Below are positions 30,834 through 40,389 of a stretch of DNA of 64,000 bases, one piece after another. Numbering within the stretch: position 1 is the stretch's first letter; each line of letters starts with the position of its first letter. A program made the position numbers and the translations under genes. The stretch is from a virus, in IMG/VR virus record IMGVR_UViG_3300042197_000642, positions 1-64,000 of that record. One strand, given 5' to 3'. Under the pieces are notes generated by a model that saw nothing but the letters and a program-made list of their open reading frames with translations, made no database searches and was not told the origin of the DNA.

Positions 30834-32070
30834 ACGGCAACACCTGCTCTATTAAACCATCACCAACCATTTCAGCAAAAAGCCCTTGGTTCCAATCAAA
30901 GTCTAATGACACTTCTGCTCTTGGACAGTTACGGCTTTCTAATATCTTAAGAATACGAGTTGTATCTAAATCCTCTGCTTCTTTTTGTAGACCTAACACA
31001 ACATCTGCGTCCTGTACGAAAGATGAAGAGTAACCAATGGAATCGGAAGTAACTTGACCTTTCTTTGCTTTCCAAGGAAGAGTTTGTGTTGTAATGAATA
31101 TAGGTTTATTCATTCTTTGAGCTAAACGTTTTAAAGACCTAGTTATATTAGTTAAAGCCTGTGGTGTATTAGCCTCACCTGTTTGTTCATCGATCATTAA
31201 ATAAACACCATCAATAAATACAACATCGGGTTGAAGAGTTTGTATCTTGCCAGCAATGCCTGTAATCGTTGATCCAGCTGCAGAATCAACTAACCAAAAC
31301 TTATGTTGTTCTTCCATATTTCTTAATATAGTTTTATATCTAGACTCTTCTTCTTTAGTTAGCGCTCCATCTAAAAGTCTTCGATGAGACACCTTTGCTT
31401 TCATTGAATCAAATCTAGATTCTTGTTCGGTATTGCTCATTTCAAAAGATTGAAACATAGGAACTTGGCCAGCTTTGTGCATGTTTAAAGCAATTTGTAA
31501 TGCAAGAGTTGATTTACCTGTTTTAGGAGGAGCAACCAAAACAATTAATTGACCGTTTTGAATACCACCAGTTGCTTGGTCAATTCTTGAAAATCCGGTT
31601 GGTACACCGCGTAATCCTGGGTTAAATTTCCTATGTAAGTATTCATCCCAACGATTAAGAGGGGTGTTAGTAATATCTAAATCACTACTTAGAGATAAAC
31701 CAGATTCTTCAATTCGTATTAAACCGGCCTGTAAAGATAATAAAGCTGAGTCATGGTCTTGATTTTCAATTCCTTTAATTGCTTCTTGAACAATTGATAC
31801 TGTTGCAGCTTTTCTTCTTTGATCTAATAAGGTGTCTAAATAAAACTCTAATTTATCTGGAGCCTCTATTAAAGTGTAGTTAGGGTAGTTAGATCTAATT
31901 GTTTCTAAACTTGGTGTTTCTCCATACTTTTTATAGTGGTCGCACACAAAAGTAAATAACTTCTTTTCATTTGGATCTGCAAACCAATTACTATTTACGT
32001 TCTTTGTAAGAACATGCGCAAGAGACTTTTCTTGAATGATCTTACTTAAAAGTAATGATTCATTATTCAT
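30823..32070 (-). CDS. dnaB: DnaB-like replicative helicase
   Basis: The 415-aa RecA-fold hexameric helicase has an N-terminal helical domain, then GVPTGFSRIDQATGGIQNG, Walker A APPKTGKST, QSFEMS (H1a-like), DVVFIDGVYLM (Walker B) and TTQTL plus a GYSSSFVQDADVVLGL segment at the end. It unwinds the fork and is loaded by the DnaC-like ATPase encoded upstream at 32789. It overlaps its neighbours on both sides. Confidence 0.92.
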   Translation of the reverse strand: MNNESLLLSKIIQEKSLAHVLTKNVNSNWFADPNEKKLFTFVCDHYKKYGETPSLETIRSNYPNYTLIEAPDKLEFYLDTLLDQRRKAATVSIVQEAIKGIENQDHDSALLSLQAGLIRIEESGLSLSSDLDITNTPLNRWDEYLHRKFNPGLRGVPTGFSRIDQATGGIQNGQLIVLVAPPKTGKSTLALQIALNMHKAGQVPMFQSFEMSNTEQESRFDSMKAKVSHRRLLDGALTKEEESRYKTILRNMEEQHKFWLVDSAAGSTITGIAGKIQTLQPDVVFIDGVYLMIDEQTGEANTPQALTNITRSLKRLAQRMNKPIFITTQTLPWKAKKGQVTSDSIGYSSSFVQDADVVLGLQKEAEDLDTTRILKILESRNCPRAEVSLDFDWNQGLFAEMVGDGLIEQVLPYEL

Positions 32071-32474
32071 AATTGCGAAAAGTCCATTCCCCAGTGCCCA
32101 TATCTCAATAAGCGAGTCGGTAAATCTAGCACACCTATAACCTCTGGCCTATAAGGCAACTCTTGAACTAGATGGTCAATTGCCTCATAAGCTGTAAAAT
32201 ACCTAAATGGATTAGTTCCTTTTTTATCTAATTTATTAATTAAATCTTCTAATTGTTCCTCTGTATGAGAAAAAGAAATAAGTTCTAAAGTATATCCAAC
32301 ACGCTGAGAAAAGACGTAAAGACGGCTTAAAGTAGACCTATTAAAGGTTTCTACCTTTTTTGAAACAGGAATGATTTTAAATTGTTTCTTGACCTGCACA
32401 TCAATGTCAATAAACGTGTCAACAACAACGATTACTCTTTTTGGTAATTCGTTGCTTATGTCCCCCTTAAGCAT
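32067..32474 (-). CDS. Hypothetical protein of the replication operon (135 aa)
   Basis: The alternating strand-helix pattern (RVIVVVDTFIDI, then FKIIPVS, then YTLELISFS) suggests a small Rossmann-like alpha/beta fold with an acidic VVDTFID that may be an active site. I cannot assign a family. It overlaps the helicase by four bases and follows the SWIM protein, so it is embedded in the replication operon. Confidence 0.55.
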   Translation of the reverse strand: MLKGDISNELPKRVIVVVDTFIDIDVQVKKQFKIIPVSKKVETFNRSTLSRLYVFSQRVGYTLELISFSHTEEQLEDLINKLDKKGTNPFRYFTAYEAIDHLVQELPYRPEVIGVLDLPTRLLRYGHWGMDFSQL

Positions 32475-32477
32475 TAT

Positions 32478-32792
32478 TTATAAAACCTCTATTTTTCCAT
32501 ACCTTATAACAAAGTCTCTAAAAGTAGAATTAGATTCTTGTGCTTTTTCTGCATCTTCTCTAGATGCTTTTGTTGAGATTTCTAAAGGGTAAGTACCGCC
32601 GTTTGTTTCTATACGAGCTTTTACAAACTTAACATGTTTACAAAAGTTACGACCACGGAAACCAGCGCATGTGCAATAAAGGTTATCTTCTTTATCAGTA
32701 CTTACTTCAAAAATGCTTGGTCCAGGAGTTTGCTGTTGAGTTAGAAAAACTTGAATAAGTCTTAACTCTTCTGACACGAAGGCCTCTTTCAT
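32478..32792 (-). CDS. SWIM zinc-finger protein (104 aa)
   Basis: The SWIM signature CxCx(n)CxH is clear: Cys40, Cys42, Cys51 and His53 in YCTCAGFRGRNFCKHVKF. SWIM domains bind DNA or proteins, often beside recombinases and SNF2 enzymes. It lies between the helicase loader (four-base overlap) and the 135-aa gene. Confidence 0.75.
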   Translation of the reverse strand: MKEAFVSEELRLIQVFLTQQQTPGPSIFEVSTDKEDNLYCTCAGFRGRNFCKHVKFVKARIETNGGTYPLEISTKASREDAEKAQESNSTFRDFVIRYGKIEVL

Positions 32793-33484
32793 AGTTTACG
32801 AAGGTCTCCTTTCTGGCTATCCCATCGTATCTCAGCAAAAGCTTCTTTTGCAAAGCTTGCTGTTGATTCACCGTATTCGGATGGCCAAGCAGAAAGACCG
32901 TAGTTAGTGGTAACTATGGTAGGCAATCCTTTTGAATGGCGTGTGCGCAACACATGATGAAACATGTTTTTCTGCCAACCCGATGCCGAAGTGTGTTCTT
33001 TTCCTAAATCATCAATTACTAAGATCCTTATGTTGTAGCCATCGTCTTTAGCCTCACCAAATATGCCGGCAAGTAATAGGTTATCTTCTGAATTTGGGTC
33101 TGATTCCATGGTTCGACCTTTTAAGTCTAACAATTCAGCAAAAGTAATAAAATGCACAGGTCGGACTAAAACTGACCCAGACTTAGAGGCAAAGTTCTCC
33201 ATTGAGAAGGTTCTAATCATGTCCTGTATCGCAGCTGCTGCTATGGTGGTTTTGCCATGTCCGGGGTGGCCTGAAATTAATAACCCTTTGCCACTAGAAG
33301 CCTTTCCAGAGGCTCGAATGATGTCTCCCTTGACCACATCCTCAATCCAGCCTCTAATGCGGTTTAAACCGGTTTTAGAGGCATCCTGGCAGTCGTCTAA
33401 AGTCCACCCTAGGTATTGATTTGGAATACCAGCGATTTGCAGCCACGTACGGCGTCTTATAGGTAAATCCGTTGGGGTGTACAC
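32789..33484 (-). CDS. dnaC: DnaC-like helicase loader AAA+ ATPase
   Basis: Walker A GHPGHGKTT, Walker B ILVIDDLGKE, a LPTIVTTNY sensor-1 strand and an N-terminal PNQYLGWTLDDC motif match DnaC/DnaI-type loaders (231 aa). It places DnaB on ssDNA together with the winged-helix protein encoded immediately upstream. It overlaps the SWIM gene by four bases. Confidence 0.88.
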   Translation of the reverse strand: MYTPTDLPIRRRTWLQIAGIPNQYLGWTLDDCQDASKTGLNRIRGWIEDVVKGDIIRASGKASSGKGLLISGHPGHGKTTIAAAAIQDMIRTFSMENFASKSGSVLVRPVHFITFAELLDLKGRTMESDPNSEDNLLLAGIFGEAKDDGYNIRILVIDDLGKEHTSASGWQKNMFHHVLRTRHSKGLPTIVTTNYGLSAWPSEYGESTASFAKEAFAEIRWDSQKGDLRKL

Positions 33485-34357
33485 CTACAATCCCCTTTCG
33501 GTCCAGTATTTATCATCTTCTTCTTCAGCAGACTCTTGGATTGACCTTGAGGCTATTGATCCGAGCCTAGCATCACTTAGAAGCATTGGGAACATCTTTA
33601 AGAAAAGACGCCATAGGTGCTCTGGCTCTGAGTACTTTGATAAGTCTATGCGTAGAAAGAATCTTTCCATAACCTGCATCTCGATCTCGCCATTGGTTCC
33701 ATATTTGTTTCTAGTGTTCCCCATAGCCTTTACAAATTGGCTAGCGTTAACGTTCCAAGGCTTGATATGCATGGTCCAAATGCGATTTGAGAACTCCTGA
33801 CAGACGTGCTTAGGCTTCCATTGGCTAACTGGAATCTCGCTTCTGTATAGGTTGTTTTTTTCAACCTTTTGAGCCTTTTGCTCTTCATACTTTTCTTTGC
33901 TTTTACGTAAAGCTTTCTCAGACTCCTTAAGATACTCGTCTTTATCTATAGAGTTCTCGGAACTAAATAAGTTGTCCCAACCTCCCATACTTACCTCCAA
34001 TACTTTTGTTTCTTCTTTCTCTCGAACTTCAGTTCGAGTATTTGCAAAACTATTAATACAATTAGTAATTAAGCTATAAGGATTATTAGCTAATTGGCTA
34101 TTGGGCTTGCACTGCTGTAAAGGGAGTGCGGTTTCAGCACTCCCAGAATAGCACTCCACAACCTCAGATATTGTAATTAGGTTACTACCAAACCTTCTAG
34201 TAGTAGTCTTTATTAATCCTAAAGTTCTAAGTTCTTTTAGGGCAGCTAGCATACCCCTTCTACCATCTTTAAATACCTCAGCCAACCTATCAGCCGATAT
34301 TGGGATGTTAGTTGCAACTAAGTACATGTATATCCCAAATGCCTTACCTGAAATCAC
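33485..34357 (-). CDS. Winged-helix replication initiator-like protein (290 aa)
   Basis: GTG 34357 overlaps the upstream stop by four bases and is preceded by AAGGGCAA. Residues 1-65 form a winged-helix module (GKAFGIYMYLVATN...LAEVFKDGRRGMLAALKELRTLGLIKTTTRRFGSN), as in phage DnaD/O-like initiators. A charged linker and a helical C-terminal domain with QFVKAMGNTRNKYG follow. Its position ahead of the loader and helicase fits an initiator role at the origin. Confidence 0.65.
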   Translation of the reverse strand: MISGKAFGIYMYLVATNIPISADRLAEVFKDGRRGMLAALKELRTLGLIKTTTRRFGSNLITISEVVECYSGSAETALPLQQCKPNSQLANNPYSLITNCINSFANTRTEVREKEETKVLEVSMGGWDNLFSSENSIDKDEYLKESEKALRKSKEKYEEQKAQKVEKNNLYRSEIPVSQWKPKHVCQEFSNRIWTMHIKPWNVNASQFVKAMGNTRNKYGTNGEIEMQVMERFFLRIDLSKYSEPEHLWRLFLKMFPMLLSDARLGSIASRSIQESAEEEDDKYWTERGL

Positions 34358-35004
34358 TTGCCCTTGTCCTTCTTCATTTCTTTGACTACTTCTCTAGCAA
34401 TAACTTTTGCAAGTAAGGTTATGGACTCTGCTATAGTGAACGTGTCATCATCTACCTCTTCAAACTCTTCATCTGAAGGCTCTTCTTCATCTTCCTCATT
34501 TTCTTCAAATAACGAAGGATGATCTGATTTAGCAGTCGTGCTTTCTACTTCTGGCATCTTTGGTGTTTCAACCTTTTGTATATCTTTAGAAGCCTCAATT
34601 TTCGTAAGGCCGTCAGTTAAATCAAACGCAGGAATACCTGCTTCAGATACATAACCAATGATGTTAGCGGTTTCCATATCTTCATCAGACCAAAGCATAA
34701 AAACGGTAGAGTCAGAGCCCTTAAAGGATGAAATAGCATCTTTTATTGGATTGTCTGAATGACTAACTGTTGCTTGTGGTAAACCTTCTGATATAAAGCC
34801 TTCATTAGCAAATACTAATAAATCTTTATTATTATCTTTTGCAAACTGAGCTGCAAAAACTTGCCCTTGACTTGCTTGTCTATTAAATGCTAATACAATT
34901 ACGTACTTATCTTTTTTATTAAAAAAGTAGTCGTCTAGTAAAGCATCTACATTTGCTCTGCTGGTTTCTCCAGATCCCAGAACTAGTATATGTTTTGTTG
35001 GCAT
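34354..35004 (-). CDS. Rossmann-like acidic-tail phage protein (216 aa)
   Basis: A frame from 35034 adds ten residues, but ATG 35004 has a perfect AAGGGAGGGCAT ribosome site. The N-terminal half alternates strands and helices (KHILVLGSGETS, YVIVLAFN, STVFMLWSDED), like a nucleotide-binding or DUF-type Rossmann fold. The middle is strongly Glu/Asp rich (about 155-180) and a helical basic C-terminus follows. The protein may be a DNA-mimic or scaffolding factor. The function is unknown. Confidence 0.55.
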   Translation of the reverse strand: MPTKHILVLGSGETSRANVDALLDDYFFNKKDKYVIVLAFNRQASQGQVFAAQFAKDNNKDLLVFANEGFISEGLPQATVSHSDNPIKDAISSFKGSDSTVFMLWSDEDMETANIIGYVSEAGIPAFDLTDGLTKIEASKDIQKVETPKMPEVESTTAKSDHPSLFEENEEDEEEPSDEEFEEVDDDTFTIAESITLLAKVIAREVVKEMKKDKGK

Positions 35005-35035
35005 ATGCCCTCCCTTAGAGGGAATAGCATACACA

Positions 35036-35323
35036 TTATTCTCTATCTGGTTTAACAGCCCTAACTATGGCGGGTTGGTATGTCGAAATACGAGACCCAA
35101 TAGCTACAAGCAAGGCTGAGACAAAAGCCCCCGCCACCGTATAAATTACGAATACACGAATTGATTCAATACCTAGTAGCCATGCGCCGCCAGATGATAA
35201 GCCTAACGCTGTCAAAGCTTTAATTAGCCTAAGGTTAATATAGTTTTCTATTATTTCAAATATCTGATCTAGTACTGCAAGCCAAAATGAAGCAAAACAT
35301 GCAATAAGAATTAAGTCCAGCAT
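35036..35323 (-). CDS. Small membrane protein, holin-like (95 aa)
   Basis: Hydrophobic segments at about residues 2-20, 40-52 and 55-75 suggest two or three membrane spans, with a charged C-terminus (VKPDRE). Position between the tail cluster and the replication cluster, and size, fit a holin. No endolysin is seen in the window, so the lysis role is unproven. Confidence 0.5.
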   Translation of the reverse strand: MLDLILIACFASFWLAVLDQIFEIIENYINLRLIKALTALGLSSGGAWLLGIESIRVFVIYTVAGAFVSALLVAIGSRISTYQPAIVRAVKPDRE

Positions 35324-35336
35324 AGCTGGAAGTATA

Positions 35337-37814
35337 CTACGTTTTTGGCTGAGCTAAGTAAATAGTAAAAGTTGTGCCTGATGTCAAAAACTCGGGTAAA
35401 GCAGTTTTTAATCTAGATTCAATTGCTACTCTATTGGTGTATAGGTGGGATCTCGCACCATTAGCTATTCCGCCTTCCCAATACAGCTCTTCATCAGTTG
35501 CTGGGCCTTGGTTACCATCAAAGTACGGAAGCAAAAATGGAGTGTTTTCAAGCAATGCGTGGTCTATTGCCAACTCTGCCCCAGGTGTAGCGGGAATCCA
35601 TAAAAACTCCACTTTTGCATTAACTGCATTTTCTGGAGATATTCCAGTTACATAAACTCTAGTCCAGTCTGTAGTTATATTAGTGCTAACTCCTATAGAT
35701 TCATTAATTAAAATATCATTAGAGTCATACCAATATATAGTGCAGATACCTGTTTGGCTACCGCTGTAAGATTTTGTATATATGCTAAAAGTGTAAGAGG
35801 AACCGGGATAATATATAGGAATTAAAACAGATGTCCCTGTAGTTGATTCTACGTTTACTGGCGTAGTAGAGGGTGCTGTAAGTTTTATTACTGATCCAGA
35901 TTTAGCAACCGTTCCAGATACAGTTGTTAATGGTACATTTCCAGTTGTTAAACTAAAAGTAATAGTATTTTCAGTAACTACAGACACAGTGTGTTGTCCG
36001 TCTACTGTCACGTTAATGCCACTTACATTTATAACATCTCCAACTTTAATTTCATGACGTAAAGTAGTGTTTAACTCAACTAAATTAGTTTGTATAAAGT
36101 AAGAATTAACCTGATATGTTGGATCGTCTGGATCCGGGGTTTCAGCGTCTGTAACGTATGTAGCGTTTAAGATGTTCCAAGGCGCTAAAGATCCAGCAAA
36201 ATTTGGATTTATTAACTCATTAATTCTACTTGCTTTTAAAGTAATATGTAAGTTTCTAGCTTCATCAAACTCGGTAACTGCAGCAGATTGCTCAAACTGA
36301 GCTGCGTCAAAATAATGGTGCTCTCCGCTTGCGGCGTTTGCTACAGAAGCAATAGAAATGATAGGAACAGCATAATAAGCAGTAGCTGGAGCAGTTCCAG
36401 TTACAGTAGGTCTTACCGTAAAGATTCCAGTGTTTCCATTTGGCGTAGCGGTTCCGTTAGTTGTAGAAATAGACGTACCAAATCGGTTATACCAATGAAT
36501 ACTTAATGTAACACTTCTAGAGGTAGAGCCAACTGAATAAATGCTAAATGTGTAAGGCAGACCAGCTGTTACTGGTATGCCTGAGCCAATAGGATCTGAC
36601 TCAGCAGCAGAAATAGATACTGTTCCAGCACTGGCGCTTGAGTTAGAGATCCTTAATATTCCACTTTGTTTATTTGGATATCCATTAATAGTAGTTGGTT
36701 CATCCCAAGGAACTGGAAAAGACGATAATACACCTGTTGTTTCTGTTGTAGCAATATCATAAAACGTTTTAGCAAACGACACGGTGTTTGTAGTTACAGC
36801 CGTTAAAGTGACTGGAGAAGTTGTATTTATTAATGGTATAGGTGACCCTGAAATGTTTACTTGGTCTCCAATACTGTAACCGTGTGCGGTATCTAAAGTT
36901 ATAATTAATACGTTTGAGGCTACTTGGTAGTGGGTAACATTGCATGTAGTAAGTGCTTTTAAGACAGCATTAGACTTGCTTTCCCAAAGACCTGTAGACT
37001 CTTCAAAAGAAGAAGAATTGTAATCAAGCATTAAGTTATGGCTCACTACAATACCGTTAACCCCAGGGTTTGGTAAAGACGTATCTGGGTCAGGTACCGC
37101 GTATCCGCTAAACGCTTTTATAAATTCTCTAATACCTTGATTACTACCTTTTTCTTTGTATAACTGAACAGCGTCACGTACAAGGACTCTAGACTGTTGT
37201 AATCCAATTTCTGGTTCAAACTTTAATCCAAACTCTTCTAAAAGAGTAGGGAGTATTGCACCGTTACTAACACTTAAATCGTATCTTTTTGTTGAGTTTT
37301 CTATAAAAGTTCTATATTTATCTAACTCAAACCCAAAAATACTTAAAAACTTATACAAACTTTGATTTGTTTCGTTACTTTTAGCCGAAGACAAACTTGT
37401 ATATTTATAAGGTTCTGGAATGTATTTATATAATAAATTAGCAGTTTTAAAGTCTTTTACTGCTAAAGCTGATACGTCACCTGCTTTAACCCAAACATAT
37501 TGTGAAATATCATAAACAAATAAAGAATAATAATAGAATCTTCCAGTAATTATATCGTTGTCGTCTAATAAAGAAGCAGGATCAAATCCGTAATATCTGT
37601 CTAAAAGTTCTTTTCCTTCAAAAGCACTAGTAGGAAATCCATAAGTTCCTCTAACTAAACGAATTCTATTCCAAGAGCCGCTAGGGCTAGTCCAATTTAA
37701 CTTTATTTGCCCATGACCATACGGTACTGCTGTAAAATCAGTTACAATATAATCAACTAAAGCTGGTTGACCATAAAATGCTGAACCGTAATAATTAATA
37801 CCGTAACGGGACAT
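35337..37814 (-). CDS. Large baseplate/tail protein with gpI-like region (825 aa)
   Basis: Residues about 1-120 look like an FN3-type module (IKLNWTSPSGSWNRIRLVRG). Residues 140-250 match the tail protein I (P2 gpI-like) wedge: YKFLSIFGFELDKYRTFIE and LREF-type motifs including LQQSRVLVRDAVQLYKEKG and GIREFIKAFSGY. The rest is beta-rich, with two copies of an Ig-like module (T-AHGYSIGDQVNISG and RHEIKVGDVINVSG) also present in other tail proteins here. It follows the J-like wedge and fibre-like gene, as expected at the end of a contractile baseplate operon. It probably bridges baseplate and fibres. Confidence 0.75.
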   Translation of the reverse strand: MSRYGINYYGSAFYGQPALVDYIVTDFTAVPYGHGQIKLNWTSPSGSWNRIRLVRGTYGFPTSAFEGKELLDRYYGFDPASLLDDNDIITGRFYYYSLFVYDISQYVWVKAGDVSALAVKDFKTANLLYKYIPEPYKYTSLSSAKSNETNQSLYKFLSIFGFELDKYRTFIENSTKRYDLSVSNGAILPTLLEEFGLKFEPEIGLQQSRVLVRDAVQLYKEKGSNQGIREFIKAFSGYAVPDPDTSLPNPGVNGIVVSHNLMLDYNSSSFEESTGLWESKSNAVLKALTTCNVTHYQVASNVLIITLDTAHGYSIGDQVNISGSPIPLINTTSPVTLTAVTTNTVSFAKTFYDIATTETTGVLSSFPVPWDEPTTINGYPNKQSGILRISNSSASAGTVSISAAESDPIGSGIPVTAGLPYTFSIYSVGSTSRSVTLSIHWYNRFGTSISTTNGTATPNGNTGIFTVRPTVTGTAPATAYYAVPIISIASVANAASGEHHYFDAAQFEQSAAVTEFDEARNLHITLKASRINELINPNFAGSLAPWNILNATYVTDAETPDPDDPTYQVNSYFIQTNLVELNTTLRHEIKVGDVINVSGINVTVDGQHTVSVVTENTITFSLTTGNVPLTTVSGTVAKSGSVIKLTAPSTTPVNVESTTGTSVLIPIYYPGSSYTFSIYTKSYSGSQTGICTIYWYDSNDILINESIGVSTNITTDWTRVYVTGISPENAVNAKVEFLWIPATPGAELAIDHALLENTPFLLPYFDGNQGPATDEELYWEGGIANGARSHLYTNRVAIESRLKTALPEFLTSGTTFTIYLAQPKT

Positions 37815-37818
37815 TTAA

Positions 37819-38295
37819 TTACTCAAATGCTAATAAAGCGTTAACGTTGTCTACTTCTTGAGAGGTAGGGGATACTAAAGCACCACTTGCGTTAATATAA
37901 GTAGTTGGTGTATTAGATCCGCTAGGGCGCCATTCTTGCAAATTAGCAGTTTGTCCAACTTTAGCTTTAACAATTATTCCTATGTTATCGTTAGCAGCTG
38001 GAGTAATAAGATTTTGAGAGTCTGCTGACTTCTTTAAATATTGAGTGTGAGTGTCTGCAACAATGCCGGTTTCAATGTTAGCTAGTCTAGCTCCTACAGT
38101 TGAAAACGTTTGAGAAGACGCACTAAAAGAGCCAACTGAAGACGGTGTTGTTGAAACATTTGGATTAACACCAAGCACTGACTCAATTGCTAATACTTCT
38201 TCTTGTAATGTGTTAGGGTGCGAAGCATCAATAACGTCTGTAACGTTAGTTTTAGACGTAAAGACCTTAACCGAACCTGGATAACTTGCTGCCAT
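37819..38295 (-). CDS. Tail-associated protein with fibre-like N-terminus (158 aa)
   Basis: It begins MAASYPGSVKVFTSKTNVTDVIDASHPNTLQEEVLAIE, an N-terminal module recurring at the start of aquatic and actinophage tail appendage proteins. The remainder is Ser/Thr rich and beta-like. It sits between two baseplate genes with 2-4-base spacing. A small fibre or baseplate tip role is plausible. Confidence 0.6.
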   Translation of the reverse strand: MAASYPGSVKVFTSKTNVTDVIDASHPNTLQEEVLAIESVLGVNPNVSTTPSSVGSFSASSQTFSTVGARLANIETGIVADTHTQYLKKSADSQNLITPAANDNIGIIVKAKVGQTANLQEWRPSGSNTPTTYINASGALVSPTSQEVDNVNALLAFE

Positions 38296-38297
38296 GA

Positions 38298-39992
38298 TTA
38301 ACCTGCTATTCCGCCTGAGGCATTGATTGTAAGTACTCCTACTTCAGGTAGCTCATTAAACTCGCAGGTTACATCGGATATAACCACGCCAGTTGCTGTT
38401 CCTGAAGGAGAAACCGCTGTTGATGGTACGTTAGTAGCTGTTAAATTATATGAAAATGTATTTGAACTTGTTGCAGTAATATAGTATCTACCATTAAACA
38501 CAGTATCAACACCAGTAATGCTTACAGTTTCTCCAACTAAAAAGTTATGAGCAACACTAGTAGTAAGAGTAGCCACTCCTGTAGTTAAAACTTTATTAGT
38601 TATAGAAGAAGTTTTAACCGCTGTTTGTTTTGATAATAAAACTGGTGTTACTTGTAAAACACCGCTTATGCTTGATACCGTTTCTAAAACATCACTTAGT
38701 TTAATGGTATCGCCAAACACAACATTGTCTATATCTAATAGTAAATTTAAATCATTTTCTATTTGAGTTCTAATTGCAGAAGTCTTATACTGAGGGGCAA
38801 CCGTTACGTCTACCGTTATATCAATTTTTGCATAAGATGGTGGTTGCACTGTTACAGTAGTATTTGGAGGACATTTATCTATATAGTACTCTAATAATCT
38901 ATTAGCAATTGTATTAAATATAGCTGTCGGATTTAGTGAACCATCAATACCACGATCACCAAATAAAGAAATATATACAGTTACATTAGAATAAACATTT
39001 GCTTTAGCAACAGCTTTTGATATACCTGTTACTTGCAAGGCTAAGCTTGCGTAATCTGCTAAAGATACCGCTCTGTTTAATGCTTTTAAACTAGCAGGAG
39101 CATTAATTCTAATTGAGTCTGTAGACTCTTCGTCAGCCCCCGCTACAGCCGCAGACTGATTATTAACCGATAATCCTGCATTTGAGTTAGTAACAATATA
39201 AGTAAGGGTATTAGCAGAAACGTTTCCTGAATCTCCACCGCCAACTCTGTAAGACGCATATATTTCCGCACCAGAAGGCGGTATTCTTCCACTAACGTTG
39301 TCGCCAAAAGACACATAAGTAATACCATCAGCATCTGTGTTTATAACAAATACTGGGTCACTTCCAGCGTAATCAATTATATAAGGAACTTGATTATAGG
39401 TAATTCCGTTAACACTTATTGAGACGCTACTTTCAATAATTGAAGTTTCTGAAAGTTCAAAAGTTTGACCAGAAGCTCCGTTTGAAGTGCCAATTAATTC
39501 ATCAAATATACTTTCGCCTTGAGTGGCGACAACTGTTGCGCTTCCGTTTACTGTTCCTACTTTAGCTGGAACAGATATAGATGCAGCGGTTTCAAATATG
39601 ATTTGCGTAGACTCTCCATTAACTATAGAAGTAGTTGCTACTTGAGTAAGGGCGGGTACAGTTATTGTACCCGAACTACTATTTTGAAAAGTTAACTCAA
39701 CAAGAGCTGCTGTTTTTTGTGTTGGTACATACCCTAATAGCGATGCAATTTGCAATACGCTGTTTCTTTGACTTGCTGTAGTAATAAAAGACTCATTAGT
39801 AGATCTATCAATATTGTAATTAAGTAAGTCGCCTACGTAAGAAAACAATTCTAATAAAACAATACCAAAGTCTGCAGCATTTCGTGAGGACCACTCTGGG
39901 GCATAGAGCGGGATTAAATCAAGCAAATCTTGTCTAATAGACGTGTAGTCTCTAGATGTATAATTTACTTGAGGAATAAAATTAGTACTCAC
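38298..39992 (-). CDS. Baseplate J-like wedge protein
   Basis: Phage Mu/P2 gpJ (T4 gp6-like) family, 564 aa: SRDYTSIRQDLLDLIP, FGIVLLELFSYVGDLLNYNIDR, SLLGYVPTQKTAALVEL, then the conserved ADYASLALQVTGISKAVA. A C-terminal extra Ig-like module (SVAHNFLVGETVSITG...FNGRYYI) is shared with other tail proteins of this phage. It forms the wedge ring around the hub with the gp25-like protein, whose gene overlaps it by 11 bases. Confidence 0.92.
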   Translation of the reverse strand: MSTNFIPQVNYTSRDYTSIRQDLLDLIPLYAPEWSSRNAADFGIVLLELFSYVGDLLNYNIDRSTNESFITTASQRNSVLQIASLLGYVPTQKTAALVELTFQNSSSGTITVPALTQVATTSIVNGESTQIIFETAASISVPAKVGTVNGSATVVATQGESIFDELIGTSNGASGQTFELSETSIIESSVSISVNGITYNQVPYIIDYAGSDPVFVINTDADGITYVSFGDNVSGRIPPSGAEIYASYRVGGGDSGNVSANTLTYIVTNSNAGLSVNNQSAAVAGADEESTDSIRINAPASLKALNRAVSLADYASLALQVTGISKAVAKANVYSNVTVYISLFGDRGIDGSLNPTAIFNTIANRLLEYYIDKCPPNTTVTVQPPSYAKIDITVDVTVAPQYKTSAIRTQIENDLNLLLDIDNVVFGDTIKLSDVLETVSSISGVLQVTPVLLSKQTAVKTSSITNKVLTTGVATLTTSVAHNFLVGETVSITGVDTVFNGRYYITATSSNTFSYNLTATNVPSTAVSPSGTATGVVISDVTCEFNELPEVGVLTINASGGIAG

Positions 39993-40389
39993 TTAGTCCC
40001 TCCAAAATAGCGTCTCCACTTCTTGTAAACAAACCATACTTTATACTTACTACATCATCTTCATTTGTTGGAAGTTTGTAAGTTACAGTAAACTCAAGTG
40101 TACCATCTTCTGGTTTTAAAACTTCTACTTTGTTTAACACTAAATCGGGAAGCCACTTAGAAAACCCGGCTCTTACCTCTGAAACAACTATAGATTCGGC
40201 TTCTGATTCAGTTTCAAAAACGGAAGTTCTGGCTGCAGTTCCAAATGTAGGTACCATAACCCTTTCGTTGTATAGGCTCATAATTACACTTATGACCCTA
40301 TCTTGGTATATCTTTTTGTAATCTGTTGTATACCCAACTTCACCTGCAGCGGTAAAAGTAAAAGGCAAAGCAATGCATCTTTGCGACAT
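39982..40389 (-). CDS. gp25/gpW-like baseplate wedge protein
   Basis: At 135 aa, with an N-terminal LPFTFTAAGEVGYTTDYKKIYQDRVISVIMSLYNERVMVPTFGTA-type sequence (long helix, then PxFG), it matches the T4 gp25/GpW lysozyme-like wedge family. It joins J-like protein and sheath in the contractile baseplate. It overlaps the J-like gene, and the upstream spike gene by one base. Confidence 0.85.
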   Translation of the reverse strand: MSQRCIALPFTFTAAGEVGYTTDYKKIYQDRVISVIMSLYNERVMVPTFGTAARTSVFETESEAESIVVSEVRAGFSKWLPDLVLNKVEVLKPEDGTLEFTVTYKLPTNEDDVVSIKYGLFTRSGDAILEGLSEY

